In this document: positions 52,704 to 64,000 of the stretch, in pieces
Numbering within the stretch: the first letter of the stretch is position 1
How the letters are laid out: each line of letters begins with the position of its first letter
Source of the DNA: a bacterium
GTDB lineage: Bacteria > Verrucomicrobiota > Kiritimatiellia > CAIKKV01 > CAITUY01
Length of the DNA stretch: 64,000 bases
Assembly (NCBI GenBank): GCA_037128595.1
Contig: JBAXWB010000013.1
Coordinates: 1-64,000 of the forward strand
Direction of reading: 5' to 3'
The notes under the pieces: model-generated
What the model saw: only the letters and a program-made list of their open reading frames with translations
Database searches by the model: none
Told to the model about the DNA's origin: nothing
Made by a program: the position numbers and the translations under genes

Positions 52704-53813
52704 ATGGCGAATGCGGCAGTGTCAACGGAGTCTTTGGGTGGCGAAAAGAAGATCGAGTACAAGGGGAAGAAATTGAGAGTGGCCATCGTGGGGTGTGGCG
52801 GCATTTCCGAACTTCACTTGAGAACGTTTGCCGGTATGCCTGATGTTGAAATCGTGGCGGGCGTGGATATCAAACCTGAACGCCTGGCGCTGATGCAGGA
52901 AAAGTATGGCATCAAAAAACTGTATTCAGACTGGAAGGTCATGCTGAAGGAAATCAAGCCTGACGCTGTGGATGTCTGCACGCCGAATGGCGTCCATGCC
53001 CAGGCGGCAATTGATGCCTCCAACGCGGGATGTCATGTCATCACCGAAAAGCCCATGGCCATGAGTCCGGCGGAATGCGCCAAAATGATTGCGGCCGCCA
53101 AAAAGGCCGGCAAGTTGTTGGTGACCGGCTTCCAATATCGCTATCACCCCGTAACCCAGATGATCAAGCGCTTCCGGGAAGAAGGGCAATTCGGCAATAT
53201 CATGTTTGTGAAATGTCAGGCGCTGCGGCGCCGCGGCATCCCTAACTGGGGTGTGTTTGGCCAGAAGGAATTGCAAGGGGGCGGACCGATGATTGACATC
53301 GGCGTGCATGTGATCGAAATGGCCCATTATGCCATGGGGCGTCCGCGTCCGGTGGCCGCCACGGGTAACGTCTGGACTTACATGGGCAACAAGAAGAGCA
53401 ATGTGGTCAGCGCCTGGCCGAACTGGGATTGGAAGACCTACACCGTCGAAGATCTGGCCATCGGTCATATCCGCTTTGAAAACGGGGCGGTGCTTCATAT
53501 TGAGGCGAGTTTCTGCGGCCATATTGAGAAGGATGTCTGGAATTTCAACATGATCGGCGACAAGGGCGGTTGCAACTGGGACCCCGCCGCGGTCTTCACC
53601 GATCAGGCGGGTACGATGGTCAACATGACCCCTTCCTGGTTACCGGCAGGTGACTTCCCCTCGATGTTCAACAGTAAGTTGCGGAACTTCGTGGATGGCT
53701 GTCTCAAGGGGACGGCCCTCGAAGCCCCGGGTGAAGATGGCCTCGCCATCCAGAAAATCCTCGACGGGATCTACCGCTCTTCCGCCGCAGGCAAGGAAGT
53801 CAAGATTGACTAA
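52704..53813 (+). CDS. Gfo/Idh/MocA oxidoreductase
   Basis: 369 residues, the third member of this family here. A polar N-terminal extension (about 23 residues) leads to the Rossmann motif RVAIVGCGGISELH; the EKP motif is ITEKPMAM near residue 115; the substrate domain has TGFQYRYHP and GGPMIDIGVHVIEMAHYAMG. AAAGGAGGATGG gives a very strong ribosome binding site. It has no same-strand neighbour and its stop abuts the J-domain gene stop. Confidence 0.88.
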   Translation: MANAAVSTESLGGEKKIEYKGKKLRVAIVGCGGISELHLRTFAGMPDVEIVAGVDIKPERLALMQEKYGIKKLYSDWKVMLKEIKPDAVDVCTPNGVHAQAAIDASNAGCHVITEKPMAMSPAECAKMIAAAKKAGKLLVTGFQYRYHPVTQMIKRFREEGQFGNIMFVKCQALRRRGIPNWGVFGQKELQGGGPMIDIGVHVIEMAHYAMGRPRPVAATGNVWTYMGNKKSNVVSAWPNWDWKTYTVEDLAIGHIRFENGAVLHIEASFCGHIEKDVWNFNMIGDKGGCNWDPAAVFTDQAGTMVNMTPSWLPAGDFPSMFNSKLRNFVDGCLKGTALEAPGEDGLAIQKILDGIYRSSAAGKEVKID

Positions 53814-54899
53814 TTAAAACAGCATGTCTTCCCGCGGATCGCGCCCGTAGCGTCGCGGGCGGCCATGGCGGTTTGGGCGGTTCGCTTCACGCTCCAGTTG
53901 CTTCAGCAGGTTCTCAACCGATTTTAAATTCCATTCCGCATCGGCATTTTGATCTTCAAGCTCACGCCGGATTTTGTTGCCGAACCGGGGATCCTCAATC
54001 CGGGTTTTAAAGTCCCAGGCCGGGTCATGTTTGACCTGTTTGATCTCCGATTTGGTTGAGCGCAGGGATTGCTTCAGCTGACGGGTCAGATTCTGGATCA
54101 GGCTGACCGCACTGTGAGCACCCAAGCCGGATTCGCCGCCATCGCAGCGCGCCAGGATGTTATAGAGGGCACCGGCATCCTTGCGACGGTACGCGGCCTG
54201 CGCCTCGTGCCAGAGCACCTTCCGGGCCTCGGACATCTGCCCATGATGATCCGGATGAAGCCGCCGGACAATGGTGCGATATAACTCCTTGGCCGTCTTA
54301 CCTTCCTCCTCTGAATTGCCGGACTGGCGGTGGGGCAGGCGGATGCCCGTCATTTCTTCGAAAAATTCATTGAAGCCCGCCTTGGCGTCATCGGGAATGT
54401 CGTCGAAGTCATCCTCGCTATCGAAGTCATCGTCTGAACGGTCGTCAAGCGAGGGCTCTGGATGTTTCTTTCGCTTGCGTTCCATGGCCTCTTCCCAGAG
54501 CCGGTCTTCCTCCTCAGCCTCTACCGCATGGGCCCGGCGCCAAAGCAGTTTTTTATAGGCGGCCCCGTCCGAGAGGTGGTAGCGCGAGGCGAGCGCCTGG
54601 ATTTCAAAGACCGTGTTTCTGTTCTCGTCCAGCGCCTGGACCAGTTCACGCTGGCGGGTGAGCAGATTCCCGAAATGCTGGTGGACCCAGGAGCGGAAGC
54701 CGGGAACATCTTCCTCATGGAACCGCTTCAGCTGGGCTTTGTGCCGTTCAAGTTCCCGTTCGGCCTTTTGATAGTCCTTGAGCGCTTTATTCCGGATTGA
54801 GCTCGTGTTCAGGCAGATCAAGGCCGAGCCCGTCCTCATTTGGGCACGAGTCACATAGGGTTTAGGCGCTGGCCGGTATCGGGTATCAGACTTTCGCAT
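53814..54899 (-). CDS. J-domain (DnaJ-like) protein with acidic middle
   Basis: 361 residues. The J-domain signature lies at about 225-265: KELYRTIVRRLHPDHHG with the HPD tripeptide, so it may stimulate an Hsp70 (DnaK). N-terminal half: coiled coil (DYQKAERELERHKAQLKRFH). Middle: Asp/Ser-rich (DDRSDDDFDSEDDFDD). C-terminus: basic (NRHGRPRRYGR). No Zn or substrate-binding domain of DnaJ, so it is a specialised type III J-protein. Its 5' end overlaps the 3' end of the GT4 gene by 14 bases. Confidence 0.65.
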   Translation of the reverse strand: MRKSDTRYRPAPKPYVTRAQMRTGSALICLNTSSIRNKALKDYQKAERELERHKAQLKRFHEEDVPGFRSWVHQHFGNLLTRQRELVQALDENRNTVFEIQALASRYHLSDGAAYKKLLWRRAHAVEAEEEDRLWEEAMERKRKKHPEPSLDDRSDDDFDSEDDFDDIPDDAKAGFNEFFEEMTGIRLPHRQSGNSEEEGKTAKELYRTIVRRLHPDHHGQMSEARKVLWHEAQAAYRRKDAGALYNILARCDGGESGLGAHSAVSLIQNLTRQLKQSLRSTKSEIKQVKHDPAWDFKTRIEDPRFGNKIRRELEDQNADAEWNLKSVENLLKQLEREANRPNRHGRPRRYGRDPREDMLF

Positions 54900-56064
54900 G
54901 GCCGGTGAGTTCGGTGTTGACCCAGTCGTACAAGCCTTGGGCCGTTTTCAAGAATGACGTCTGGGAATATGATTGCCGGGCGAGGGTGCTTGCCGATTGT
55001 CCCAGTTGTTCTCGCAGGGCGGTGTTGTTTGCCAATGTTGTCATGGCTGCGGCAAAGGCCTCCACGGTGGCCGGGGCAAGGAGCGCCACGTCCGGGGTGA
55101 GCACCTGGGTATGGGTGGGCAGGGCGGTGGCGAGGATGGCTTTGCCGGAAGCAAGATAGGAATAAATTTTCATGGGGGTGTTGTTGCCCTTGATGCGGGG
55201 GGAGACCAGGATATCCGCGGCTTCAAAGAGGGCGGCCATGCGGCTGACCGGCTGGTGCCCGAGGAATTGCGTGCAGGCCTGTATTCCCAGCGTGGCGGCT
55301 TTCTCCTGGTATCGCGTGACGTCCGCGGTTTTGCCGCCGGCGATGATCAGGTCGGCCTGTCCTCCGTCTTGAATAAAGCAGGCGAAACTTTCCAGCAGGA
55401 GGTCGGCCCCCTGGTAGGTCTCAAGGTTTCCCAGATACATCAAGCGGGGCCGGTGATGATCGGGGATCAGTTGTTGAACGGTCGTGCGATCCGCCTCGGA
55501 GGCCGGCTGCAACAACGAGATATCGCGCAGGAGAGTGATGTGGCGGGCGCCCTCTGCACGGGCAATATCCGCGAGGGCGTCGCATACGGGCACGACCCCG
55601 AGCGCCCGTTTGATGGCCGCGCCTTCGGTCCGGGCCATCAGGGGAAGCAGGAATTTGAGGAATCCGAATTTTTCCGCGATCTGGCGCGCGAGCGAGGAAT
55701 CCATGTCGTACAGGTAAGGAATACCATAGCGCCGTTGGATGAGCATGGCCATATAGACCGACTCTTCCACGGCGTGGACGAGATCATAGCGCTTGGTGCG
55801 TGCCATCTTGAGGGCGGTGGGAAGCATCACCAGATCGCAGAGGATTTTCTTCAACGAAGGCCCGGGCGGGACATTCCGGGCAAAGAGGGGGCGGCGGATC
55901 CGATGAAGCGTGATGCCGGGATGGGTGACGTCCGACCCCTCGTGATAGGTCAGGACGTCGACGGTGTGGCCTTGCCGGGAGAGGGCCTGCAGCAACAGGT
56001 TGACGGCAATGGGCGTGCCGCGTTCCTGATAGAAGGGGTGGGGAGCAAGGAAAAGGATGTTCAT
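54886..56064 (-). CDS. family 4 glycosyltransferase
   Basis: Start at ATG 56064 (MNILFLAPHPFYQERGTPIA); a start at 56082 adds 6 residues. About 392 residues, a GT-B fold. The N-terminal half holds an acceptor domain; the C-terminal half shows LMYLGNLETYQGADLLLESF, SPRIKGNNTPMKIYSYLASG and the family E-x7-E-like region. It probably adds sugars to an envelope glycan. It lies divergently from the ATP synthase operon, sharing a palindromic promoter region. Confidence 0.83.
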   Translation of the reverse strand: MNILFLAPHPFYQERGTPIAVNLLLQALSRQGHTVDVLTYHEGSDVTHPGITLHRIRRPLFARNVPPGPSLKKILCDLVMLPTALKMARTKRYDLVHAVEESVYMAMLIQRRYGIPYLYDMDSSLARQIAEKFGFLKFLLPLMARTEGAAIKRALGVVPVCDALADIARAEGARHITLLRDISLLQPASEADRTTVQQLIPDHHRPRLMYLGNLETYQGADLLLESFACFIQDGGQADLIIAGGKTADVTRYQEKAATLGIQACTQFLGHQPVSRMAALFEAADILVSPRIKGNNTPMKIYSYLASGKAILATALPTHTQVLTPDVALLAPATVEAFAAAMTTLANNTALREQLGQSASTLARQSYSQTSFLKTAQGLYDWVNTELTGHAKV

Positions 56065-56088
56065 AGCCCCCGATGTAATCAAATATCA

Positions 56089-56116
56089 TTGTGCAGCACA
56101 ATCCCAAGAATATGAT
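56089..56116 (+). promoter_or_regulatory. palindromic promoter region ahead of the ATP synthase operon
   Basis: TTGTGC-A-GCACAA (56089-56101) is a perfect 13-base palindrome. TATGAT at 56111-56116 follows TTGTGC by 16 bases and would serve as the -10 hexamer, about 38 bases before the first ATP synthase-linked gene. The -35 match is only 3 of 6. The palindrome lies between two divergent genes and could bind a dimeric regulator. Confidence 0.4.
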
Positions 56117-56155
56117 AGAGTCGGATTGTATTGAGAGCAGGAAAGAGGAACGTTT

Positions 56156-56428
56156 ATGATGCGAAAATTATTTACCGGTCCCGGCGAGCGCAACGAACTG
56201 GGCCGGGCCTTGATGTTGGGGATGAATTTTGCGGTCGGGATGGCACTTTTCTCATTTCTAGGCTATTACCTTGATTCGAAACGGGGAGCCGGCGCGATGT
56301 TTTTCACGATCTGCGGGATCGTGCTGGGCTTGGCCTATGGTGCTTATGAGGTGTGGATTGTGATCCGGATGCTTAATGAACAGGCACGCAGGGCAACGAC
56401 CCCCGCGCCCAAAGAGGAACGGAAATAG
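56156..56428 (+). CDS. AtpQ/ATPase_gene1-type small membrane protein
   Basis: 90 residues with two transmembrane helices (about 19-40 and 45-70). This family (PF09527 type) is found ahead of F-type ATP synthase genes; members are thought to help c-ring assembly, and some to affect Mg/Ca import. The Pro/Lys-rich C-terminus is cytoplasmic. First gene of the operon, behind AAAGAGGAACG. Confidence 0.75.
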   Translation: MMRKLFTGPGERNELGRALMLGMNFAVGMALFSFLGYYLDSKRGAGAMFFTICGIVLGLAYGAYEVWIVIRMLNEQARRATTPAPKEERK

Positions 56429-56431
56429 GAA

Positions 56432-56824
56432 TTGAACGGAATTTCGAACAGGAAGGGGAGCGCCCATCTCTGGATCGCCGGGCTGATCCTGTCCGGCGGG
56501 ATGGCGTTTTTACTGGTGGGGTGGCTTATTCCTGCTCCCTGCTGGTGGGCGGCCAGTGCCGGGTATGGGGCCATTGTGGTGAACAGTCTGGTCACCCGGT
56601 TGATTCGGTGGCGGGCCATAGGCGTCCCCCAAAAAGCCTTTATCGGGTGGGGGTTGGTACTTAATGCAATCAGAATGTTGACCCTGATCGTGATCTTTGC
56701 TTACATCACCCTCTTCTTTGAGGACGTACGGGGAAGTTTTCTGATTTCAGGCCTTTCTGCTTTCTTTGTGATGATGCCGGTGGAAGTGATGCAACTGTTC
56801 ACATCCCGGACAAAAAGCGGATGA
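56432..56824 (+). CDS. AtpI/ATP synthase subunit I-like membrane protein
   Basis: 130 residues from TTG 56432, with AGGAA directly ahead of it. Four hydrophobic helices: about 12-30, 35-55, 70-92 and 100-118. Position between the AtpQ-like gene and atpB, and size, fit AtpI, a c-ring assembly helper. The sequence itself is poorly conserved in the family. Confidence 0.65.
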   Translation: MNGISNRKGSAHLWIAGLILSGGMAFLLVGWLIPAPCWWAASAGYGAIVVNSLVTRLIRWRAIGVPQKAFIGWGLVLNAIRMLTLIVIFAYITLFFEDVRGSFLISGLSAFFVMMPVEVMQLFTSRTKSG

Positions 56825-56835
56825 ACAGCTAGAGT

Positions 56836-57645
56836 GTGCGTGTGATGCAAACAAATACAATTGATGCCGTGAATCTGGTGCAGGCAAAAGGGGATGCGGT
56901 TCAAGCCTACATGATGCATCACGTCATGAACTCTTCCACCTGGGCCTGGTTGCCGCATTTTCACACCACGCTTCCCGGGGGATTGACGGTGCATGCGGTG
57001 ATGATGGTCTCCGTGGCGCTTGCATTGATCGTGGTGCTGGGGATGCTGGGACGCCGGAAGGAGACGGTCCCTACCGGACTATTGAATGCCGTTGAAGCTC
57101 TGGCCAAGTATATTCGCGATGAGATGGTGATTCCGTTTCTGGGTGAGAAGGACGGTCGGAAAATGGCCCCGATGTTTTGTACCCTGTTTTTTTTCATCCT
57201 GATCATGAACCTGGTCGGGCTGATTCCCTGCATGTATACCGCGACCTCGAACCTCGGGGTCACGGCGGCACTGGCCCTGGTAACCCTCGGCTTCATGATT
57301 TTCGGGGCCATCTACCGCAATGGCGTGGTCGCCTTTTTCAAGGGGTTTGTCCCTCCGGGGATTCCTGCGCCAATGCTGATTATGATTGTTCCCATTGAAT
57401 TCGTGAGTATGTTTATCCGCGCGATGGCCTTGGCGATTCGTTTGTTTGCCAATATGCTCTCCGGGCATCTGGTTGTTTACTCCATGCTGGGCTTGATCGT
57501 GACGTATGGGGTGTGGGCCTCTCCCGCGCTGGTGGGGGCGTTGGGGATCTACGTGCTTGATGTGTTTGTGTCATTTTTGCAGGCGTATATTTTTACGTTA
57601 CTGTCCGCGATTTTTATCGGGGAACGGTATCATCCGGCTCATTAA
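56836..57645 (+). CDS. atpB: F0F1 ATP synthase subunit a
   Basis: 269 residues from GTG 56836 (ATG 56845 is an alternative). Five or six helices; the conserved helix IRAMALAIRLFANMLSGHLVVY near 195-215 has the essential Arg in AIRLFAN, as in all subunits a. It forms the proton half-channels with the c ring in the inner membrane. Confidence 0.95.
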   Translation: MRVMQTNTIDAVNLVQAKGDAVQAYMMHHVMNSSTWAWLPHFHTTLPGGLTVHAVMMVSVALALIVVLGMLGRRKETVPTGLLNAVEALAKYIRDEMVIPFLGEKDGRKMAPMFCTLFFFILIMNLVGLIPCMYTATSNLGVTAALALVTLGFMIFGAIYRNGVVAFFKGFVPPGIPAPMLIMIVPIEFVSMFIRAMALAIRLFANMLSGHLVVYSMLGLIVTYGVWASPALVGALGIYVLDVFVSFLQAYIFTLLSAIFIGERYHPAH

Positions 57646-57717
57646 CGGAATGGGGCGGGGCAGTGAGGGCGTGGTTTGTCAGAGTGTGTGGACTGAGTTT
57701 GTAGAAAGGAAAACGGT

Positions 57718-57927
57718 ATGTTAACAGGGTCAGTATCGGGAATTGGTGCGGGTTTGGTTGCAATTGGTGCGGGGTTGGGCATTGGCCTGGTGGGAGCCGC
57801 GGCGGTCGGCGCCATGGCAAGGCAGCCTGAAATGGCGCCCAAAATCCAGGTGACAATGTTGATTGTTGCCGCCTTGGTTGAGGGAACGGCCCTGTTTTGT
57901 GCCGTCATCTGTTTGATGGGAAAGTAA
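57718..57927 (+). CDS. atpE: F0F1 ATP synthase subunit c
   Basis: 69 residues, two helices with the loop RQPE (35-38) and the ion-binding Glu55 in AALVEGTALF. The place of the Na+-binding Gln of sodium ATPases (Ilyobacter Q32) is Ile22 here, and the residue after Glu55 is Gly rather than Ser, so proton coupling is predicted. AGAAAGGAAAACGG gives a good start signal, usual for this highly expressed subunit. Confidence 0.95.
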   Translation: MLTGSVSGIGAGLVAIGAGLGIGLVGAAAVGAMARQPEMAPKIQVTMLIVAALVEGTALFCAVICLMGK

Positions 57928-57933
57928 CCCGGC

Positions 57934-58491
57934 ATGGAAGACGCCGTTCAAACTCAGGCTGGGACAGAAACCCCGGCAGCGGAGCCCCATGGGAGCTCCC
58001 CGAACGTTATGGACGTGTCCGGGCGCATGATGGGCCTGACGTGGCTCACCTTCATCATATTGACGGTGGTGCTCTACAAGGTTGCCTGGAAACCGATCCT
58101 TAAAATGCTTGATATGCGGGAGAAATCCATCCGGGATGCACTGGCTCAAGCGGAGACGGCCCGTCTCGGGGCGGAAGCCGCCGTGGCGCAGAATCGGGAG
58201 ATGATCCAGGCGGCCGAGAAAGAGTCACAGCGGTTGGTGGCGGAGGCGCGGGTGGCGGCTCAGGAATCGGCCCGGCTCATTCGCGAACAGGCGGAACAGA
58301 AGACCCGGGCGCTGGTGGAGGACGCGGGTCGCGAAATTGCCACCGCGACCGAGCAGGCGCGTTTGGTCCTGCGCAAGGAAACGACGGAGTTGGCCATTTC
58401 GCTCGCTGGTAAAATCCTTGCGGCGAATATGGACACCGAGCGCAACCGGACGCTGGTCAATGATATTTCCAAGGAGATGCAGCACCTATGA
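57934..58491 (+). CDS. atpF: F0F1 ATP synthase subunit b
   Basis: 185 residues. After a polar N-terminal stretch (about 30), one helix (LTWLTFIILTVVLYKVAW, 34-51), then a long charged coiled coil with many Ala, Glu and Arg (to about 180). It is the peripheral stalk joining F0 and F1. The stop overlaps the delta-subunit start by four bases. Confidence 0.92.
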   Translation: MEDAVQTQAGTETPAAEPHGSSPNVMDVSGRMMGLTWLTFIILTVVLYKVAWKPILKMLDMREKSIRDALAQAETARLGAEAAVAQNREMIQAAEKESQRLVAEARVAAQESARLIREQAEQKTRALVEDAGREIATATEQARLVLRKETTELAISLAGKILAANMDTERNRTLVNDISKEMQHL

Positions 58492-59030
58492 AGCTGCGTT
58501 CCAGAGCGGCCCACCGGTATGCCCAGGCCTTGCACGACCTCGCGACAGGGGGGGCGGTGCTGGAGGTGGTCGGGGGCGATCTGGCCTCGATTCAAAAGGA
58601 TCTGGACGGGTCCGGTGATCTCCGGGTGTTTCTGGGAAATTACCGGCACGCTTCGGCGAGGCGGGCGGAAACCCTGGAGGCCCTTTTCGCCGCCCGGGTT
58701 CATCCGCTGGTCTGGCGGTTCATCCGTTTCCTGGAGTCGAAGCGGCGTCTGGGACTGCTGGGCGACATTTGCCTGGATTTCAAGGAGCAGGAAGAACGGC
58801 GGCAGGGCATTTTGCGGGGGCGCTTGACCTCGGCCTTTGCCTTATCGGCCGGGCAAGTGCAGGACATTGCGGTCCAGGCGGGGAGCCGCATCAGCAAACA
58901 GTTGATATTGGAGACGGAAGAGAACCCCGAGCTGCTGGGCGGTTGCCGGTTGCAGGTGGGTGATACGGTGTATGATTTCAGCCTGGCGGCGCAATTGCGT
59001 ATGATCAGGCAAACGATGATGGCCGGATAA
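58488..59030 (+). CDS. atpH: F0F1 ATP synthase subunit delta
   Basis: 180 residues. Helical N-terminal domain (AAHRYAQALHDLA, as in OSCP/delta) and C-terminal strand-rich part with GGCRLQVGDTVYDFSLAAQL near 150-170, which binds subunit b. It connects the stalk to F1. Placed as in the usual operon order. Confidence 0.92.
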   Translation: MKLRSRAAHRYAQALHDLATGGAVLEVVGGDLASIQKDLDGSGDLRVFLGNYRHASARRAETLEALFAARVHPLVWRFIRFLESKRRLGLLGDICLDFKEQEERRQGILRGRLTSAFALSAGQVQDIAVQAGSRISKQLILETEENPELLGGCRLQVGDTVYDFSLAAQLRMIRQTMMAG

Positions 59031-59045
59031 CGGCAAGGTGGGCGT

Positions 59046-60557
59046 ATGGCTGTTGATTTAAGACCTGAAGAAATTGCATCTATTCTGAGAAAACAGATCT
59101 CGGAGTTTGACCAGAAGGTGGATGTATCCGAAACGGGAACCGTGTTGAGCGTCGGCGATGGCATTGCCCATGTTGACGGATTGTCCGGCGTCATGGCCGG
59201 AGAATTGATCGAGTTCCAGGCGGGACTGACCGGGCTGGTGCTCAACCTCGAGGCGGATAATGTCGGGGTGGCCATTTTCGGTGATGACCGTGGAATTAAA
59301 GAGGGTGATACCGTCCGCCGGACGGGTAAGATCGCCTCGGTGCCCGTGGGAGAAGCCGTGGCCGGACGCGTCGTGGATGCGTTAGGCCGTCCGATTGACG
59401 GGGGGCCGCCGATCAAGAGCACTGAAATGCGTAAAATCGAGATCAAGGCGCCGGGCATTATTGACCGGGCCGACGTACGCGAGCCGCTCCAGACCGGGAT
59501 CAAGGTCATTGATGCCCTGACGCCCATCGGACGGGGCCAGCGGGAGCTGATCATCGGGGATCGCAAGACCGGTAAAACCTCGCTTGCCATTGACACGATC
59601 ATCAATCAGCGCGGCGAAAATGTCATGTGCTTCTATGTCGCCATCGGCCAGAAGCGCTCGACGGTGGTGCAGGTCTGTGAAAAGCTGAAGAAATACGGGG
59701 CGATGGAGTATACGACCGTGATCGCCGCGACGGCATCGGATCCGGCGCCCATGCAGTACCTGGCCGGGTACACGGGCTGTGCCATGGCGGAGTACTTCCG
59801 GGACAGCGGGCGCCATGCGCTGATCATTTTTGACGACTTGACCAAGCAGGCGCAGGCCTATCGCCAGCTGTCCCTGCTGTTGCGCCGGCCTCCGGGCCGT
59901 GAGGCGTTTCCCGGTGACATTTTTTATTTGCACAGCCGGTTGTTGGAGCGGGCGGCCAAGTTGAGTCCCGAAAAGGGCGGGGGAAGCCTGACGGCGCTGC
60001 CGATCGTGGAGACCCAGGCGAGTGACGTCTCCGCCTATATCCCGACGAACGTGATTTCGATCACGGATGGCCAGATTTTCCTGGAGACGGATGCGTTCAA
60101 CGCCGGGCAGCGGCCTGCGATCAATCCGGGTATTTCGGTCTCGCGGGTGGGTGGTGACGCCCAGCTCAAAGCCATGAAGCAGACGGCTGGTTCGTTGCGT
60201 CTGGAGTTGGCCCAATTCCGTGAATTGGCCGGGTTCTCGCAATTCGCCTCGGACCTGGATGCCTCGACGCGCAAGCAGCTTGACCGCGGGCGCCGGCTCA
60301 TGGAGCTGATGAAGCAGAATGTTCACGCCACGATTCCTGTGGCAAAACAGGTCGCGGTGATTTATGCCGGGACGCAGGGCTATCTGGATTCGATCCCTGT
60401 GGCCAAGATCAGGACCTTTGAGGCCGAGTTATATGAAGCGTTGGATCGCGCCCCGTCTGAATACTTGACCTTGTTTGCCAAGGAAAAAGTCATGACACCT
60501 GGAGTGAAGGCGGCACTGGAAGCGGTTTTGAAACGTTTGTCTGTGAAGACGGTTTGA
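59046..60557 (+). CDS. atpA: F0F1 ATP synthase subunit alpha
   Basis: 503 residues, normal length. P-loop GDRKTGKTS at about 171-179, the DELSEED-like region not unusual, and [14 protein letters not shown] near 358-371. It forms the non-catalytic sites of F1. The start follows AAGGTGGGCGT. Standard in all visible motifs. Confidence 0.97.
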   Translation: MAVDLRPEEIASILRKQISEFDQKVDVSETGTVLSVGDGIAHVDGLSGVMAGELIEFQAGLTGLVLNLEADNVGVAIFGDDRGIKEGDTVRRTGKIASVPVGEAVAGRVVDALGRPIDGGPPIKSTEMRKIEIKAPGIIDRADVREPLQTGIKVIDALTPIGRGQRELIIGDRKTGKTSLAIDTIINQRGENVMCFYVAIGQKRSTVVQVCEKLKKYGAMEYTTVIAATASDPAPMQYLAGYTGCAMAEYFRDSGRHALIIFDDLTKQAQAYRQLSLLLRRPPGREAFPGDIFYLHSRLLERAAKLSPEKGGGSLTALPIVETQASDVSAYIPTNVISITDGQIFLETDAFNAGQRPAINPGISVSRVGGDAQLKAMKQTAGSLRLELAQFRELAGFSQFASDLDASTRKQLDRGRRLMELMKQNVHATIPVAKQVAVIYAGTQGYLDSIPVAKIRTFEAELYEALDRAPSEYLTLFAKEKVMTPGVKAALEAVLKRLSVKTV

Positions 60558-60573
60558 CCGGGGACGCCAGCGC

Positions 60574-63222
<2,649 letters not shown>

Positions 63223-63247
63223 TTATCAACCTGGAGGAGTACTCACA

Positions 63248-64000
63248 ATGAGCGTCATCAGCAATAAAATCGAAACGCTGGCCTTGCACGCCGGCCAGGA
63301 TCCCGATCCGACGACGTTGTCGCGCGCGGTTCCGGTTTACCGGACCAGCTCCTATGTGTTTAAAAACGCGGAACATGCCGCCAACCTGTTCGGTTTGAAG
63401 GAACTGGGCAACATCTACACCCGCTTGATGAATCCGACCCAGGATGTGCTCGAGAAACGGGTGGCGGCTTTGGAGGGTGGGGTCGCGGCCCTGGCCGTCG
63501 CTTCCGGGACGAGTGCGATCTTCTACGCCATCATTAATATTTGCCAGATGGGTGATGAGTTTGTTTCCGCCAAGAACCTGTATGGCGGGACCTATACCCA
63601 GTTCAATGACATCCTGCCGCATTTCGGCATCAAGTGCACCTTCGTGGATTCGCGCGATCCGGCCAATTTCGCCAAAGCGATTACGCCTAAAACCAAACTG
63701 GTTTATGTGGAGACCATCGGCAATCCGGGCCTGGATGTGGTGGATATTCCCGCGGTGGCGAGGATTGCGCATGAGCACGGCCTGCCCCTGGTGGTGGACA
63801 GCACTTTCAGTACGCCGTTCCACCAGCGTCCGATTGAACAGGGTGCTGATATCGTGGTGCATTCCCTGACCAAGTGGATCGGGGGCCATGGTGCGGGCAT
63901 TGGCGGGATTGTGGTGGATTCCGGCCGGTTCAACTGGAAGAGTGATAAGTTCCCGGCGTTTTCGCAACCGGAACCCAGCTATCACAACCTGCGATTTGCC
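63248..64000 (+). CDS. Cys/Met-metabolism PLP enzyme (O-acetylhomoserine sulfhydrylase-like), cut by the window end
   Basis: Open from ATG 63248 to the window edge (251 residues seen, of about 430 in the family). [19 protein letters not shown] at the start, [22 protein letters not shown], and the PLP lysine in [13 protein letters not shown] near residue 210. Such enzymes make homocysteine from O-acetylhomoserine and sulfide (MetY type) or related thioethers. The [11 protein letters not shown] form favours MetY over cystathionine lyases. CTGGAGGAG stands ahead of the ATG, 25 bases after atpC. Confidence 0.88.
   Translation, partial: MSVISNKIETLALHAGQDPDPTTLSRAVPVYRTSSYVFKNAEHAANLFGLKELGNIYTRLMNPTQDVLEKRVAALEGGVAALAVASGTSAIFYAIINICQMGDEFVSAKNLYGGTYTQFNDILPHFGIKCTFVDSRDPANFAKAITPKTKLVYVETIGNPGLDVVDIPAVARIAHEHGLPLVVDSTFSTPFHQRPIEQGADIVVHSLTKWIGGHGAGIGGIVVDSGRFNWKSDKFPAFSQPEPSYHNLRFA

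Noticed and set aside
54973-56115. 380-codon open frame on the plus strand
   Set aside because: Exact antisense of the GT4 gene, low-complexity Gly/His/Arg-rich product; a shadow caused by high GC.
57718-57927. sodium-type ATP synthase c subunit
   Set aside because: The Gln at the Ilyobacter Q32 position is Ile22 here and the Ser after the Glu is Gly, so proton coupling is more likely.

Overview
The window is a high-GC bacterial chromosome segment with dense gene packing, frequent 4-bp ATGA/GTGA start-stop overlaps, strong AGGAGG-type ribosome binding sites and a Gram-negative envelope (RND and MacAB-type pumps, a TolC-like protein). The mix of genes suggests the PVC group, most likely Kiritimatiellota/Lentisphaerae or a related Verrucomicrobia-like lineage: a BspA-type leucine-rich-repeat protein with the C-terminal beta tail common there, many Gfo/Idh/MocA oxidoreductases, UroD-superfamily methyltransferases beside sugar enzymes, and an atypical initiator tRNA. 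This placement is inference; no rRNA gene is present to fix it.

Layout. 1-1.3 kb: an AT-rich LRR remnant and a stand-alone LacI-type DNA-binding domain whose tail is built from palindromic repeat DNA. 1.4-6.3 kb (minus): a Kef-type antiporter and a nagB / Gfo-Idh / DegT aminotransferase operon. 6.5-16.1 kb (plus): an MscS channel, two small secreted proteins, a SpoT-like HD hydrolase, a UroD-type methyltransferase translationally coupled to a large secreted glycosidase-like protein, an unknown membrane-associated protein and a ferredoxin-nitroreductase. 16.1-18.3 kb (minus): a frameshifted hypothetical gene, a beta-lactamase-fold hydrolase and an initiator tRNA with its own promoter and terminator. 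18.4-25.7 kb (plus): a cysteine-rich response regulator, a histidine kinase, a receiver-PP2C phosphatase and an RND pump pair. 26-30 kb: a very large hybrid sensor kinase. 30-40.7 kb (minus): an FAD oxidoreductase, a Gly-rich secreted protein, an FHA / glycosyltransferase / TolC-like / HlyD / ABC ATPase / permease operon, and a ThuA / Gfo-Idh pair facing a divergent AraC regulator. 41.8-46.4 kb: a HAD phosphatase and a C1 operon (UroD methyltransferase, OFA-type transporter, MetF-MetV fusion). 46.6-52.2 kb (plus): trpS-scpA-scpB-pheA-hisC-tyrA. 52.2-56.1 kb: a monooxygenase-like protein, a third Gfo/Idh/MocA enzyme, a J-domain protein and a GT4 glycosyltransferase. 56.2-63.2 kb (plus): a complete F-type ATP synthase operon, followed by a truncated Cys/Met-metabolism PLP enzyme.

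How it works together. Housekeeping blocks (aromatic amino acids, chromosome condensation, ATP synthase, initiator tRNA) alternate with sugar and C1 metabolism modules and with sensing/efflux modules. The most unusual parts are two UroD-superfamily proteins with the zinc motif of corrinoid methyltransferases placed in a glycosidase pair and in a folate operon, the FHA-glycosyltransferase-exporter operon, the cysteine-rich receiver system, and dispersed hairpins that keep a common centre while their arms change in a compensating way. I saw no insertion sequence, phage, CRISPR array or rRNA.
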